From Planosporangium sp963837285 (lineage in GTDB: Bacteria > Actinomycetota > Actinomycetes > Mycobacteriales > Micromonosporaceae), in assembly GCA_963837285.1 (NCBI GenBank), contig CAWIMS010000005.1, positions 1,674,001-1,738,000 of the forward strand: a stretch of DNA of 64,000 bases, written 5' to 3'. Under the pieces are notes generated by a model. That model made no database searches and had not been told where the DNA came from. It saw nothing but the letters and a program-made list of their open reading frames with translations. A program made the position numbers and the translations under genes. This document shows, piece by piece, positions 1 through 9,666 of the stretch; the first letter of the stretch is position 1, and every line of letters begins with the position of its first letter.

Positions 1-341
1 GCGCCGGCCCGCTCCAGCCGCTGGGCGTAGTACACCCATCCATCCGGTGTGGTGCCGTTGACGCTGGCGATCACCGGGATCTCCAGGACTTCCTTCGCCG
101 CCGTCATGAGCCTGAGATGGCGCTCCGGCCCCGGCTCGGTGAACTGAAGGTCGGGCAGGAGATCGTCGGCCGGCACGTCGTCACCGGCCTCCTCCTCGAA
201 CAGCGACGGCAGGACAACAGCCGCGGCGCCCGCCTCCTCCAGCGCACGCAGACCGTGCAGGTAGCCGGTGAGCGGCGAGGCGCTGGCAATCAGCGGCGAG
301 CGCAGCCGCATACCCAGGTACGTGGTGCCGAGCTTCGTCAT
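1..341 (-). CDS. Dihydroorotate dehydrogenase-like protein, N-terminal part (runs off left edge)
   Basis: Only the first 113 codons lie in the window; the gene continues past position 1. The ATG at 341 follows a GAGGAG-type ribosome site about 7 nt upstream. The N-terminus reads YLGMRLRSPLIASASPLTG, then an acidic insert around EEEAGDDVPADDLLPD, then PVIASVNGTT. This is the start of the FMN-binding TIM barrel seen in the dihydroorotate dehydrogenase-like proteins common in actinobacteria, which are distinct from the pyrimidine-pathway PyrD. In related genomes this family tends to sit with universal stress proteins; a Usp remnant lies 0.6 kb away. The substrate is unknown and the FMN-binding part is not visible here. 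Confidence 0.75.
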   Translation of the reverse strand, partial: MTKLGTTYLGMRLRSPLIASASPLTGYLHGLRALEEAGAAAVVLPSLFEEEAGDDVPADDLLPDLQFTEPGPERHLRLMTAAKEVLEIPVIASVNGTTPDGWVYYAQRLERAG

Positions 342-439
342 GGCCGCGCTCCTCGCGGATAGGACTGTTACGCTGTCAGCCTCCGCCCGACGCCCGGCCG
401 GTTCATAGGGCCGAAGGTCCCGCCGGCGGGTGTCAGCCG

Positions 440-607
440 AGGCATCCGGCCGGGTACGGGGCGCAGGTCGACTCGGTGCCGCTGGGCCGCCCCGCGCAGC
501 CAGACGAGATCGCTCCCGCCTTTCTGTTTCTCGCGAGCAACGCGGACAGCAGCTACATCACCGGTGAGACCCTCGCCGTTTTCGGCGGCCACGTCCTCGC
601 CCGCTGA
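440..607 (+). pseudogene. C-terminal remnant of a short-chain dehydrogenase/reductase
   Basis: The frame ending at the TGA of 605-607 reads VPLGRPAQPDEIAPAFLFLA, then SSYITGETLAVFGG. This matches the C-terminal helix, strand and 'YITGxxLxVxGG' signature of SDR-family oxidoreductases. The Rossmann nucleotide site and the YxxxK active site are absent, and the sequence upstream of about 440 no longer resembles an SDR. It is therefore a 3-prime relic of a gene lost by deletion, not a working enzyme. Confidence 0.7.
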
Positions 608-889
608 CTACCACCCAAGGGATCGGACCACCGGCGCCGCGCTGGTCCGTGGCGCCGAGCCGATCCAGTTCGGCGGCATCCAGCACCCCGGTCAACTTCT
701 CACCGCAGGCCGCTCGCTCAGTCGGAAAGAACCGGCGCGATGATCTTTCTGGTCCAGTCGCCGATCGCTGACCAGTCGCGCAGCACTCCTTCACTGTCAA
801 CCCGGCCGGGCCGGAGGCGGCAGAGCCGTCCGGCACCCACTCAAGAGGCCGGACCGCACGCGGGCGGAGGACAGTCGCCCCGACGGGCT

Positions 890-1060
890 CAGCTCACCGG
901 CGACCGTCCCGGCGACGTGCTCACCACGCTCTCCGACCGCGCCCGGACGGTCGTCGTCGGCAGCCGCGACCGTGGAAGCCTTACCGGACGACTCCTTGGG
1001 TCCATCGGAGACGGCCCCCTGCGCGGTCCGCATCACCGTCACCTTCGCACTCGACCCGGC
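890..1060 (+). pseudogene. Universal stress protein (UspA family) C-terminal remnant, frameshifted
   Basis: One frame reads RARTVVVGSRDRGSLTGRLL followed by GSIGDG. This is the ATP-binding 'VGSRGxGxxxxxLLGS' element of UspA-fold proteins. After a frame change near 1012 the next frame continues APCAVRITVT, the usual final strand (APCPVxVV). No start codon or N-terminal half is recognisable upstream. A short tandem repeat (unit CTCGACCGGC, 1051-1083) follows. Together with the SDR relic it makes 364-1247 a gene graveyard. Confidence 0.6.
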
Positions 1061-1083
1061 CTCGACCGGCCTCGACCGGCCTC
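1051..1083. repeat. Short tandem repeat, unit CTCGACCGGC
   Basis: Two exact copies (1061-1070 and 1071-1080), one imperfect copy before and a partial copy after. It lies just past the Usp remnant and is probably slippage in non-coding sequence. No other feature is supported between here and 1247. Confidence 0.7.
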
Positions 1084-1247
1084 ATGCGCTTGACGAGCGG
1101 CCTTATCGCCGCACCGTTCGCTCCGAGGTCGAGTAATTCGCCCATATCAATGCCGACATCGAGAGACCACCTGACCGCTCGGCCGCCCCTTGGGTCACGG
1201 CAGCCGGTTCGCGTTTGAGAATGGCCGTCCCGGCGGACTTCCGTGCG

Positions 1248-1700
1248 TCAGATGGCGAGCCAGGGGTCGGGCCCCGCGTCGCCGCCGGCCGCTGCGGTGG
1301 TGAGACGGTCGAGGTAGTGGTTCCAGCCGGCGTCGTGCAGCTCCGCTGTGCCCGGGGGCAGGTTGCGGTGGGTGAGCCGGACGAGGGTACCGGCGGGGTC
1401 GGGCAGCAGGTCGACCTCGACGAGCGTGGAGCCGGGGGGCATCGGGTTGCCGTCCATTTCCCAACCCCAGCTGAACACGATCCGGCGGGGCGGGTCGAGT
1501 TCGAGGACGCGCCCGGAGGCGAACCCGTCGCCGCGCACGTTGACCCGGAACGCGCCGCCGGCGTGCGGCTCGATCGTGGCGTCGACGCCCTGCCATCGCA
1601 GCCACTGGACCGGGTCGGTGAAGAACGTGAACACCGTCTCCGCCGGCGCCTTGACCACCCGCTCGACGACCACGGTGTCGACATCGGCGTCACCGCTCAT
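1248..1700 (-). CDS. SRPBCC (AHSA1-like) domain protein
   Basis: 150 aa, full length for a single-domain START/SRPBCC protein. The N-terminal strand VVVERVVKAPAETVFTFFTD and the later RIVFSWGWEMDG and AGWNHYLDRL segments are typical of the Aha1-C/AHSA1 branch. That fold has a hydrophobic cavity for small ligands and is often paired with an ArsR regulator. Its ATG at 1700 lies inside the end of the ArsR gene (11-nt overlap), so the two are co-translated. The biochemical role is unknown; a lipid or aromatic ligand is only a guess from the fold. Confidence 0.85.
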   Translation of the reverse strand: MSGDADVDTVVVERVVKAPAETVFTFFTDPVQWLRWQGVDATIEPHAGGAFRVNVRGDGFASGRVLELDPPRRIVFSWGWEMDGNPMPPGSTLVEVDLLPDPAGTLVRLTHRNLPPGTAELHDAGWNHYLDRLTTAAAGGDAGPDPWLAI

Positions 1701-1992
1701 CGGCTGCCTCCTCAGCGAGTTGAGCGAGCCGGTCGAGCTGCCCGGCCCACATCTGTTCGAGTACGGCGGCGAACGGCGCCAGCGCCGGGCGGTTCGCGCG
1801 GTAGAAACGGCGGGTGCCGTCCCGGCGTACCACCACCAGCCCGGCTTGGCGCAGTACCCCGAGGTGTTGGGAGACCGCGCCGAACGTGACGTCGAAGCGC
1901 GCGGCGATCTCGCCCGCGGTGTGCTCGCCGTCCCAGATCAGCCGCAGGATCTCGCGGCGGCGCGGTTCGGCGATCGCCCGCATCGGATCCAT
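1690..1992 (-). CDS. ArsR-family transcriptional regulator
   Basis: 100 aa winged-helix protein. It begins MDPMRAIAEPRRREILRLI, has the recognition helix segment TFGAVSQHLGVLRQAGLV, and the wing VVRRDGTRRFYRA. No metal-binding ELCVCD motif or cysteine pair is present, so it belongs to the non-metal ArsR branch usually coupled to SRPBCC genes. A second in-frame ATG lies at 1983. On its strand a TAAAGT -10-like box sits 6 nt before the ATG, so the transcript may be leaderless. It probably controls itself and the divergent SRPBCC genes through the palindromes at 2000-2053. Confidence 0.9.
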   Translation of the reverse strand: MDPMRAIAEPRRREILRLIWDGEHTAGEIAARFDVTFGAVSQHLGVLRQAGLVVVRRDGTRRFYRANRPALAPFAAVLEQMWAGQLDRLAQLAEEAADER

Positions 1993-1999
1993 GTCGCTA

Positions 2000-2053
2000 C
2001 TTTAGCGACCACTAAAGCTTGCCTGCCAGTGCAGTCTATTTTAGTGTGCACTG
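2000..2053. promoter_or_regulatory. Divergent promoter/operator region of ArsR-SRPBCC module
   Basis: Two inverted repeats lie between the divergent genes. The first is CTTTAG-N6-CTAAAG (2000-2017), covering the -10-like TAAAGT box of the arsR strand. The second is CAGTGC-N15-GCACTG (2027-2053), spanning a TATTTT -10-like box for the plus-strand gene. The position is what autoregulation by the adjacent ArsR protein would require; binding itself is inferred. Confidence 0.55.
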
Positions 2054-2068
2054 AAACAGGAGGTGGCG

Positions 2069-2500
2069 ATGAGCTACGACATCGCGATGCAGATCGACAT
2101 CCCCGCGTCGCCCGACGCGGTCTACCCGGCGCTGACCACCACGGACGGCATCGCCGGCTGGTGGACGACCAGGAACGAGACGGCGGGTACGCCGGGCGGG
2201 GTGGATCGGTTCTGGTTCCCCGGCGCGCCGTTCGCGTGGGAGATGAGGGTGGACGCGGCCGAGCCGGGCAAGCTGCTCGCGTGGCACTGTGCCGGCGGCC
2301 CGCCGGAGTGGATCGGTACGGACGTGCGGTGGACGCTGGAGCCCGCGGCAGACGGTGCCCGGGTCGTGTTCGACCACACCGGGTTCGCCGCCAAGGACGA
2401 GATGCTGCGTACGGTCACCCTCGGCTGGGCGCAGATGCTCCTACGCCTGACCGACTACGCCCGAACCGGTACCCCGGCGCCGTTCTTCGGCCACGCTTAG
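2069..2500 (+). CDS. SRPBCC domain protein
   Basis: 143 aa. The ATG at 2069 is preferred over the in-frame GTG at 2063 because AGGAGG (2058-2063) ends 5 nt before it. The protein begins MSYDIAMQIDIPASPDAVYP and contains TTDGIAGWWTTRNE and GWAQMLLRLTDYA, typical of the AHSA1-like START fold. It is divergent from the ArsR gene and followed after 4 nt by another SRPBCC gene. Ligand and reaction are unknown. Confidence 0.85.
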   Translation: MSYDIAMQIDIPASPDAVYPALTTTDGIAGWWTTRNETAGTPGGVDRFWFPGAPFAWEMRVDAAEPGKLLAWHCAGGPPEWIGTDVRWTLEPAADGARVVFDHTGFAAKDEMLRTVTLGWAQMLLRLTDYARTGTPAPFFGHA

Positions 2501-2504
2501 CTCC

Positions 2505-2948
2505 ATGCCCGTCGACGTCCTCACCGAGGTCCACATCGCCGCACCACCGGAGCGGGTCGCGGCGTACGCGGCCGACCCGGCGAACGCCCCCGAGTGGTAC
2601 GCCAACATCGACTCGGTGCAGTGGCTGACCGAGCCCCCGGCCACACTCGGATCCCGGATCGCCTTCGTGGCACGGTTTCTGGGCCGGCGCCTGGCGTACA
2701 CCTACGAGGTGGTCGAGTACGTTCCCGGGCAGCGCCTCGTCATGCGTACCGCCCAGGGCCCCTTCCCGATGGAGACCACCTACGCATGGGAGCCGGACGG
2801 CACCGGTACCCGGATGAGCCTGCGCAACCGGGGCGAGCCGTCCGGCTTCGCCGGCGTCGCGGCACCCGTCATGGCCGCCGCGATGCGCCGGGCCAACCGC
2901 AAGGACCTCGCCGCCCTCAAGACGATCCTGGAACGCGCACCGGCCTGA
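2505..2948 (+). CDS. SRPBCC/polyketide-cyclase-like protein
   Basis: 147 aa, starting 4 nt after the stop of the preceding SRPBCC gene, so probably translationally coupled. The opening VLTEVHIAAPPERVAAYAAD and WYANIDSVQWL segments are characteristic of the polyketide cyclase/dehydrase (START) family. An unbroken single domain with no signal peptide suggests a cytosolic protein. It is the third SRPBCC gene of this ArsR-controlled module. The role is unknown. Confidence 0.8.
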   Translation: MPVDVLTEVHIAAPPERVAAYAADPANAPEWYANIDSVQWLTEPPATLGSRIAFVARFLGRRLAYTYEVVEYVPGQRLVMRTAQGPFPMETTYAWEPDGTGTRMSLRNRGEPSGFAGVAAPVMAAAMRRANRKDLAALKTILERAPA

Positions 2949-3023
2949 CGACGGCGCCCGTCCGGCGGTGTCCTCCTCCACGACCTTCGTGAAACCCGCC
3001 CCTCGATGTTGACAGAGGTTGTC

Positions 3024-3677
3024 TCATTCGAGCGCTTCGTCCAGCGGGACGAGTCCCTGCTGTAGCCCGAAGATGGCCGCCTGGGTGCGGTCGGTGAGGT
3101 GCAGTTTGGCGAGGATGCTGGACACGTGCGCCTTGACCGTCTCCTCGGTGATCGCGAGTGCGCGGGCGATCTCCCGGTTGGGCCTCCCGCGGGTCAGCAG
3201 GGCGAGGACCTCGGTTTCGCGCGGGGACAGTTGGTTCAGCGGGCCGCGCCGGGGAGAGGTGTCGCGTACCTCGCGGACCAGCCGGGCCGCGATCCGGGGG
3301 TCGAGCAGGCTCTCGCCGCGCGCTGCCGCACGCACCGACGCGACAACCTGGTCGACGCCGGCGGTCTTCGGCAGATACGCCAGCGCGCCCGCGCGCACCG
3401 CGGCCAGCAGGTGCTCGTCCGCGGTCGACGAGGTGAGCATCAGCACCTCGGTCTCGGGCCGGTCGCGTTTGATCTGGGCGAGCACGTCCAGGCCACTGGT
3501 ACCGGGCATGAACAGGTCCAGCAGCACCACCGTGGGCGCCAGGCTGCGGACCGCGGCGATCGCGCTGTCGCCGTCGGGGCACTCGGCGACCACCTCGATA
3601 CCGTCCTCCTGCTCGAGGAGGTACCGCAGCCCCTGCCGGACCACCTTGTGGTCGTCGACGATGAGTATCTTGATCAT
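3024..3677 (-). CDS. NarL/LiaR-type two-component response regulator
   Basis: 217 aa. The receiver domain begins MIKILIVDDHKVVRQGL, and the phospho-acceptor is Asp54 in VVLLDLFMPG. The LuxR-type HTH lies near the C-terminus (LSPRETEVLALLTRGRPNRE, then EETVKAHVSSILAKL). The ATG at 3677 overlaps the kinase stop by 4 nt (ATGA). It is the last gene of the lipoprotein/efflux/kinase operon, so it most likely regulates that operon in response to an envelope signal. Confidence 0.93.
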   Translation of the reverse strand: MIKILIVDDHKVVRQGLRYLLEQEDGIEVVAECPDGDSAIAAVRSLAPTVVLLDLFMPGTSGLDVLAQIKRDRPETEVLMLTSSTADEHLLAAVRAGALAYLPKTAGVDQVVASVRAAARGESLLDPRIAARLVREVRDTSPRRGPLNQLSPRETEVLALLTRGRPNREIARALAITEETVKAHVSSILAKLHLTDRTQAAIFGLQQGLVPLDEALE

Positions 3678-5233
3678 GATGTCGACCCCAGTGTGATCCG
3701 TACCGTGGTGCCCTCGCCGGGCGCCGACTCGAGTTGCAGCTCGCCGCCCAGCTCGGCCACCCGCTCCCGCATCAGGTCCAGGCCCATCCCATGGCGCTCG
3801 GCCGCCCGGGCCGGATCGAAGCCGGCGCCGTCGTCGCTGACCGACAGTACCGCCCGGCCGTTGCCCGCATCGCGTGCCTGCAGCACCACCCGGGACGGCC
3901 GGGCGTGCTTGACCGCGTTGGCCAGCGCCTCCTGCACCACGCGCAGCACGGCCGGTTCGGCGGCCGGGTCCAGCTCGACCGGTTCCAGGTCGGCCTCGAC
4001 CGCGATGCCCAGCCGGTCCCGGTAGGTGCGGCACAACTCGTCCAGGGCGGGTAGCAGACCGGCGTCGCGCAGCGCGACCGGTCGCAGCTCCAGCAGCAGC
4101 GCCTGCATTTCGTGCAGGGTGCCGGACACGGTACGTTCCATCGCCTCGACGCGCGGGTACAGCGGGGAGCCGGCGGGCAGCGCCCGGCGCAGGCCGCCGG
4201 CGAGCAGGCGCAGCGAGAAGAGGTCCTGGGAGATCGAGTCGTGCAGTTCCCGGGCGATGCGGGCGCGCTCGCTGGCGCCGGCCAGCGCCCGCTCGGTCGC
4301 CATCGCGTCGGTCAGCCGTTCGGCCATCCGGTTGAAGCCCGCTTCCAGCCGGGCGACCTCGTCGCCACCGGAGACGGGTACCCGCCGACCGTAGTCCCCA
4401 CCGGCGACCGCGGCGGTGCTGTCCGCGAGGTGCCGCAGCCGGCCCAGCAGCCGGCGGGTGGACAGCAGCCCGAACACCGCGCCCACGGGCAGCGCCGCGA
4501 GCAGCACCAGCAGCCCGACGGCGAGCTGTGCGGAGAGGTTGGCCCAGACGCTCGGGCCGTGGCCGGCCGGTACCGGCAGCTTGGCCGCGGCCGGCACCTG
4601 GACATAGACCAGGCCCACAGTCGTGACGTGGTTCTTGTCCACGCCGGACGGGTCCGTCCCAGTCGGGGTCACGTGCACCGGGACGACGGCCCACAGCACC
4701 TCGGCGCTCTGCCCGTCATACCCCTTCGGGCTGGCGCGAAGGTTGGCGACGATCCCGTCGGGGAGCGGCCCGACGCCGGGGCCGCCGATCTGACCGCCCG
4801 GCGGGTACCGGGCCGGGTACGAGCTGCTGACAATGCGTCCCTGCGGGTTCGCGAGCAGGGCCATGGTCATCGGGGCGGCACCGTCCTGGGCGATCGGCGT
4901 GTACGGGATGCGCACCCCGGTACCATCCGCGGTGGCTTGCGCCTGGCCCGGTGGCAGCCGCAGGGCGGCCTCGCCGACGGGGACCTGGCCGGCATCCGGC
5001 AGGTGGCCCAGCTGGGCGGCGGCCTGGCCCACGCTGTCCGCGATGTCCCGTGCGGTGACCGTGACCAGCACGGTACGGCCATCCTGGCCGCTCAGCAGGC
5101 CGGGCACCACGAGCACCAGCACTACGGCCTCCACGACGGCCACGGCCGCGGCGGTCACCAGTACGTACGAGCCGGCCATCTTGGCCCGCAGACCCCAGTG
5201 CCTACGCATCCACCTCACCATAGGCCCGCCCAC
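3674..5233 (-). CDS. Sensor histidine kinase (HisKA_3, HAMP)
   Basis: 519 aa counted from the GTG at 5233; an ATG at 5221 is an alternative. A first transmembrane helix lies near residues 20-47, then a roughly 180-residue extracytoplasmic sensor domain, a second helix near 232-256, and a HAMP segment. The phospho-acceptor is His331 in ARIARELHDSISQDLFSLRL. The ATPase domain has VVQEALANAVKHA (N box), DDGAGF (G1) and GMGLDLMRERV (G2). The kinase starts 5 nt after the permease stop and overlaps the regulator gene. The sensor domain has no recognised ligand; given the operon, a cell-envelope or antimicrobial signal is likely. Confidence 0.92.
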   Translation of the reverse strand: MGGPMVRWMRRHWGLRAKMAGSYVLVTAAAVAVVEAVVLVLVVPGLLSGQDGRTVLVTVTARDIADSVGQAAAQLGHLPDAGQVPVGEAALRLPPGQAQATADGTGVRIPYTPIAQDGAAPMTMALLANPQGRIVSSSYPARYPPGGQIGGPGVGPLPDGIVANLRASPKGYDGQSAEVLWAVVPVHVTPTGTDPSGVDKNHVTTVGLVYVQVPAAAKLPVPAGHGPSVWANLSAQLAVGLLVLLAALPVGAVFGLLSTRRLLGRLRHLADSTAAVAGGDYGRRVPVSGGDEVARLEAGFNRMAERLTDAMATERALAGASERARIARELHDSISQDLFSLRLLAGGLRRALPAGSPLYPRVEAMERTVSGTLHEMQALLLELRPVALRDAGLLPALDELCRTYRDRLGIAVEADLEPVELDPAAEPAVLRVVQEALANAVKHARPSRVVLQARDAGNGRAVLSVSDDGAGFDPARAAERHGMGLDLMRERVAELGGELQLESAPGEGTTVRITLGSTS

Positions 5234-5238
5234 GCGGC

Positions 5239-6440
5239 TCAGCTGCTGCGCAATGCGTCGGTCGGGGCGAGACGCGCCGCGCGCAGCGCCGGGTACAGCC
5301 CGGCCACCGCCCCGATGACGAGCGCGGCGACCAGCCCGATAGCCACCGCGGCCGGCGGTACCAGCGGTTGCCAGCCCCGCTGGTACGCCAGCGCACGGGT
5401 GATCGTGGCGCCGGCCAGCACGCCCAGGGCGCCGCCGGCCGCGCCGAGCACGACCGACTCGATGAGGAACTGGGCGGCCACGTGCGGACGGGTGGCGCCG
5501 AGAGCGCGGCGCAGGCCGATCTCGCTGCGCCGTTCCAGCACCGAGATGACCATGACGTTGGCGATGCCGATGCCGCCGACGAGCAGCGCGACCGCCCCCA
5601 ACCCGAGGAACAGGGCGGTACCCGAGCTGGCGGCCGCCAACCGGGCGGTCAGCGCGTCGGACGGGCGGCTGACCGTGACCTGCTCGGGCGCCTCGGGGTC
5701 AGCCGCCCGGGCGAGCATGTCCCGCACCGCCGCGGTGCGGTCGGTCTGGGTGCGGACGTAGATGCGGGTCGGGTGCCCGTCGTAGCCGAGCTGGTCGGCG
5801 GCCACCGGCAGGCCGATCAGCACCGAGTTGTCGATCTCCGGGGCCAGCTCCACCGGGCGCAGGATGCCGATCACCAGGTACCAGTGGTTGCCGAGCCAGA
5901 TCCGCGGATCGCCGGACAGGTCGGCGATGCCCATCTCCTGCGCCGCGCCGTGGCCGAGCACCGCGGCTGGGTAGCGCTCGGTGGTGGCGCTGAGGAAGCT
6001 GCCACCTGCGAGCGCTCCGTCCACGGTGGACAACAGGTTGGTACCGGCGGCGCGCACTCCGATGCCTCCGGTCAGTTGCGGCGGTACCAGGTCCGACCGG
6101 TACGCGTTGACGCGGGTCAGCTCGGCGGTGGCGGTACTGGTCGTCACGCCCTCGGTACGGGCGATGGTGGCCGGCGCGGTGGTGGGCAGCGGCACCTCCT
6201 GCCCGGCCAGGCTCTGGCCGTCGGCCACGCTCAGCAGGTTGGTACCAAGCCGGTCGATGCGCGCGAGCAGGTCGGCCTGGCTGGAGCGGGTGATGCCCAG
6301 GACCGCCACGACCGCGGCGATGCCGATGGCCACGCCGAGCATCGACAGCGCGGCGCGTACCGGTCGGCTACGCAGCCCGATTGTGCCGAGCGGCAGCAGG
6401 TCGCCGGCGCGGACCCGGGACCGGGGCGGCGCGGTGGTGG

Positions 6441-6444
<4 letters not shown>
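5239..6444 (-). CDS. MacB/FtsX-like ABC transporter permease
   Basis: 401 aa. The N-terminal cytoplasmic stretch leads into a membrane helix (MLGVAIGIAAVVAVLGI), followed by a large extracytoplasmic MacB-PCD-type domain of about 220 residues. Three C-terminal helices follow, with the FtsX motif ERRSEIGLRRALGATRPHV. The ATG at 6444 overlaps the ATPase stop by 4 nt. With the preceding ATPase and adaptor it forms a tripartite-type MacAB-like system adapted to a Gram-positive envelope. The substrate is unknown. Confidence 0.9.
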
Positions 6445-7123
<679 letters not shown>

Positions 7124-7127
<4 letters not shown>

Positions 7128-8231
7128 GAGGCCGGCACCTGGACCAGCTCGCCCGCGGTGAGGTCCCCGGCGACCTCGACCGTTTCGGTAACCTCGTCGA
7201 ACAGCCCGGGCGTGACGGGCACGTACCCGCCACCGGCCAGCCGCACCTGGTACCCGCCGCCGGCCCGCGGCAGCAGCGCCAGCACCGGTACCAGCAACAC
7301 GTCCTGCTTGCTCGCGGTGGTGATGAACACGCCGGTCGGCGCCTGGTCCAGGCTCCGCGCGGCGGCCGGCAGGCTCACCCGGATGGTCACCGTGACCGTG
7401 GCGGCGGGCTGGTTGTTCTGCTGCCCACCCTGCTGGCCGGGCGCGGTCGCGGTGCGCGCGACCCCGACCACCGTGCCGGTACTCGTGCCCGGCAGCCCGT
7501 TGACCGTGATCTGCACCTGGTCGCCCACGCGGACCGTGGTCTGCTGGGCCACGGGTATCTGGCAGGTGACGACCTGGCGGGTCGACGTGGCGCTCAGCAC
7601 CGGCGCGCCCGGGCCGACGCGGGTACCGACACCGGCCGGTACCTGGTCGACGCGCAGCGCCTCGGGTTCGAACACCACGCTGCCCAGCGGCAGCGCCCCG
7701 GTGCGCTGGCTGGCTGGCAGGCCCCAACTGGCCTGCCAGCGCCGGATGGCGGCCGCGGTCGCCGCGGTGAACGTCTCGTCGACCGTGATGTCATGGCCCG
7801 GGTCCATGCCGAGCGCGACCAGGTCGGTCTCCAGTTCCTCGACGTCCGGGCCCGCGGTGACACCCAACTGGAGGTCCCGGTAGGCGGGCACGGTACCGGT
7901 CAGCAGGTACACCGGCTGGTCGGCGACCCGGTACAGGACGCCGCCGCGGTCCAAAGTGCTGCCGGCCGCCGCCACGGCGGTGAGCACGCCCGGCGCCCCC
8001 AGGTGCGTCACCGGGTACGTCCCGTCGAACCCGAGGGTGCCGGTGAACCGGCTGCGTTCGGCCACCGAGCCCCGGGTCACCGCGGCGGTACCCGTAGCTC
8101 ACCTGGGCCGCCGGGGCGGCCGGGCGGGGGCGGCCGGTTACCGCCCACCCAGCACCCAGCGCCGCCACCCCGAGCACCGTCGCCGCCGCGCCCACGCCAG
8201 CGCGGCGGGCCACCCGTCGCACGCCTGTCAT
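7124..8231 (-). CDS. Efflux adaptor with peptidoglycan-binding domain (apparent +1 frameshift near 8091-8093)
   Basis: The likely start is ATG 8231, overlapping the lipoprotein stop by 4 nt. The first 50 codons encode a basic N-terminus and signal anchor (VGAAATVLGVAALGAGWAV). Near 8091-8093 a GGG run (minus strand) throws the frame; removing one G joins it to the frame that runs to the stop at 7124, giving about 368 aa. The body holds a PG_binding_1 domain (ELETDLVALGMDPGHDITVD to IRRWQASWGL) and HlyD-like beta-barrel segments (VRVGDQVQITVNGLPGTSTG). If the shift is real, a GTG at 8080 could still give 318 aa without membrane anchor. It probably links the ABC pump to the wall. Confidence 0.8.
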
Positions 8232-8806
8232 TGCGTGAACCTGATCGGACCGTCGTAGTACTTCTGGCAGGCCTGGATCGTGGGCCCGACCGCCGCCTTA
8301 CCCTGGCTCATGATCAGGTCCTGTCCCGGGAACGTGCCGTCCGCGTTGGGGTCCGGCCACTCGGGCTGGCCGTTCTCGCGCATGCACTTCGCGAACTCGC
8401 GCTCCTTCGGCACATCGGCTGCGGTCGGACCACCCGAGCGCCGGTTGTCGCCGGATTTGGCGTCGAGGACACCTGGCGGTATCCGGTCCTCCACCGCCTT
8501 GCACGCCTGCCGGGCCGCGTCGATGTTCTGTTTGGTGGCCTCGTCGACCGGGTTCTCGTCGGGTTGGACGATGTGACCGTTGCGTACCGGGACGTCGGGC
8601 ATGCCGGGCGCCCCGTGCTGCCGCACACACTGGACCAGGTTGTTCACCAGCACCTGGAGCTGGGCGTCGGTCATCCCGCTCGGCGACGGGGCGGCCTCGG
8701 CCCCCGCCCGACCGCCGCTGACGCAGCCCGCCAGCGCCGGGAGCGCGAGCACTCCGATCAGGATGATTCCCGTGGCGGTTCGCCGACCGCCCGTACCCAC
8801 TCGCAT
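8228..8806 (-). CDS. Secreted lipoprotein with duplicated Cys-containing motif
   Basis: 192 aa from ATG 8806, which has GGAGGAG upstream. A lipoprotein signal peptide ends in the lipobox LAGC with Cys28. The mature part has two related segments, CVRQHGAPGMPDVP and CMRENGQPEWPDPN, plus two further cysteines (RQACKAVED, IQACQKYYDG), so paired disulfides are likely. Proteins of this type are found upstream of peptidoglycan-binding-adaptor ABC operons in actinobacteria; their function is not established. It is the first gene of the operon and may be the extracellular sensor or substrate-binding partner. Confidence 0.85.
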   Translation of the reverse strand: MRVGTGGRRTATGIILIGVLALPALAGCVSGGRAGAEAAPSPSGMTDAQLQVLVNNLVQCVRQHGAPGMPDVPVRNGHIVQPDENPVDEATKQNIDAARQACKAVEDRIPPGVLDAKSGDNRRSGGPTAADVPKEREFAKCMRENGQPEWPDPNADGTFPGQDLIMSQGKAAVGPTIQACQKYYDGPIRFTQ

Positions 8807-9030
8807 GACGCCTCCTCCGCACCGCGGCCTTCCCGCGACCGCCACATCCGACGCTCGCAGCCACGGAGCGCGGGCACATCACCGCGAGGTGGCGGGCACC
8901 ATTCCCCCTTCGTGGGATCCAGAGGCACCCACCCACAAAACGTGACGCAGGGGCAAACACGGCCCGTTCGCCGAAGATCAAGGCTTTGACCAGTAAGAAC
9001 CTTGTCGGAAGGCCAGCGTGACGAGATCAG

Positions 9031-9120
9031 GGAGTTGCAGATTCGTCTCCGCCCGGGGCACACCGTAGATCTGCAAAATCGCAGCGTGATCGGTCGGCGA
9101 CTGCGCGTTGAGGCGGTTTT
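9031..9120. repeat. Dispersed intergenic repeat, copy 1
   Basis: This stretch aligns over about 90 bases with 21541-21640. Shared blocks include ATCTGCAAAATCGCAGCG (ATCTACAAAATCGCAGCG in copy 2) and GGCGACTG. Within copy 1, TTGCAGAT and ATCTGCAA form an inverted repeat, so the element can fold. Both copies are intergenic and lie near decayed genes. It is probably a short non-autonomous or REP-like family; its genome copy number is unknown. Confidence 0.5.
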
Positions 9121-9142
9121 CCGACCGACGTAGTCAGCCCAC

Positions 9143-9173
9143 GGTGTGTCCCGATCTTCGGTCGGGACACACC
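9143..9173. terminator. Perfect 12-bp stem hairpin, terminator-like
   Basis: GGTGTGTCCCGA (9143-9154) pairs exactly with 9162-9173 around a 7-nt loop. There is no T-tract, as is usual in high-GC actinobacteria. It lies between the repeat and the next locus with no gene ending immediately upstream, so it could also be part of the repeat element. Confidence 0.45.
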
Positions 9174-9433
9174 GCCTGATAGCTCGTGAGGTTTCGGCGC
9201 ACAGCCCGGCCTTCTTCACTCTCGGGCCGCCACCCAGGTAAGGGCTTGTTCTATCCGTTATGCCCGTTTGTGGTAGCGGTCGAGGCTGCGCTCCGGCCTG
9301 CGTTTCCGACCGTCCCTGCGGATCCCGGGCAGCCCAACGAGGACTGCGGCGTCGCGCGTGTCAGGGCCTGTCGAGTCCATCGACGCCAGCAGGTTCACTG
9401 GTCGCCGTCTGTACGGACGTCACCGTTCCCTTC

Positions 9434-9472
9434 GTGGGAGTTCCCACAAGGAGGCGGCGGCTGAGCCGCCTC
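9434..9472. other. Two adjacent short hairpins
   Basis: GTGGGA/TCCCAC (9434-9447) is followed directly by GAGGCGGC/GCCGCCTC (9451-9458 with 9465-9472). They precede the thioredoxin-like remnant and may be its former leader or an attenuator. Function is unknown. Confidence 0.35.
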
Positions 9473-9666
9473 TCGGAGGGCGGCATCTCAGCGGGAATTA
9501 CCGAGGACCAGGAGACGAAGATGCGACCTACGAGTAGCGCGCCCTCGACAGGTCCGGCAGGGTCGTGCAGGACTGCTCTGATCAAAGGCTCGTCCGTAAT
9601 CGGTTCGTAGGTACGGAAGATCATCATGCCCAATGCCAGCCTGCTCGTAGGCACGCTCTGTCTGGC

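Larger units (their letters stand above)
8807..9666. other. Long intergenic region with repeat and hairpins, no supported gene
   Basis: About 860 bases without a convincing coding frame. It contains the presumed promoter of the minus-strand lipoprotein operon at its left end, a dispersed repeat copy (9031-9120), a perfect hairpin (9143-9173) and a hairpin pair (9434-9472). The right part leads into a thioredoxin-like remnant. No sigma-factor hexamers could be assigned with confidence. Confidence 0.5.
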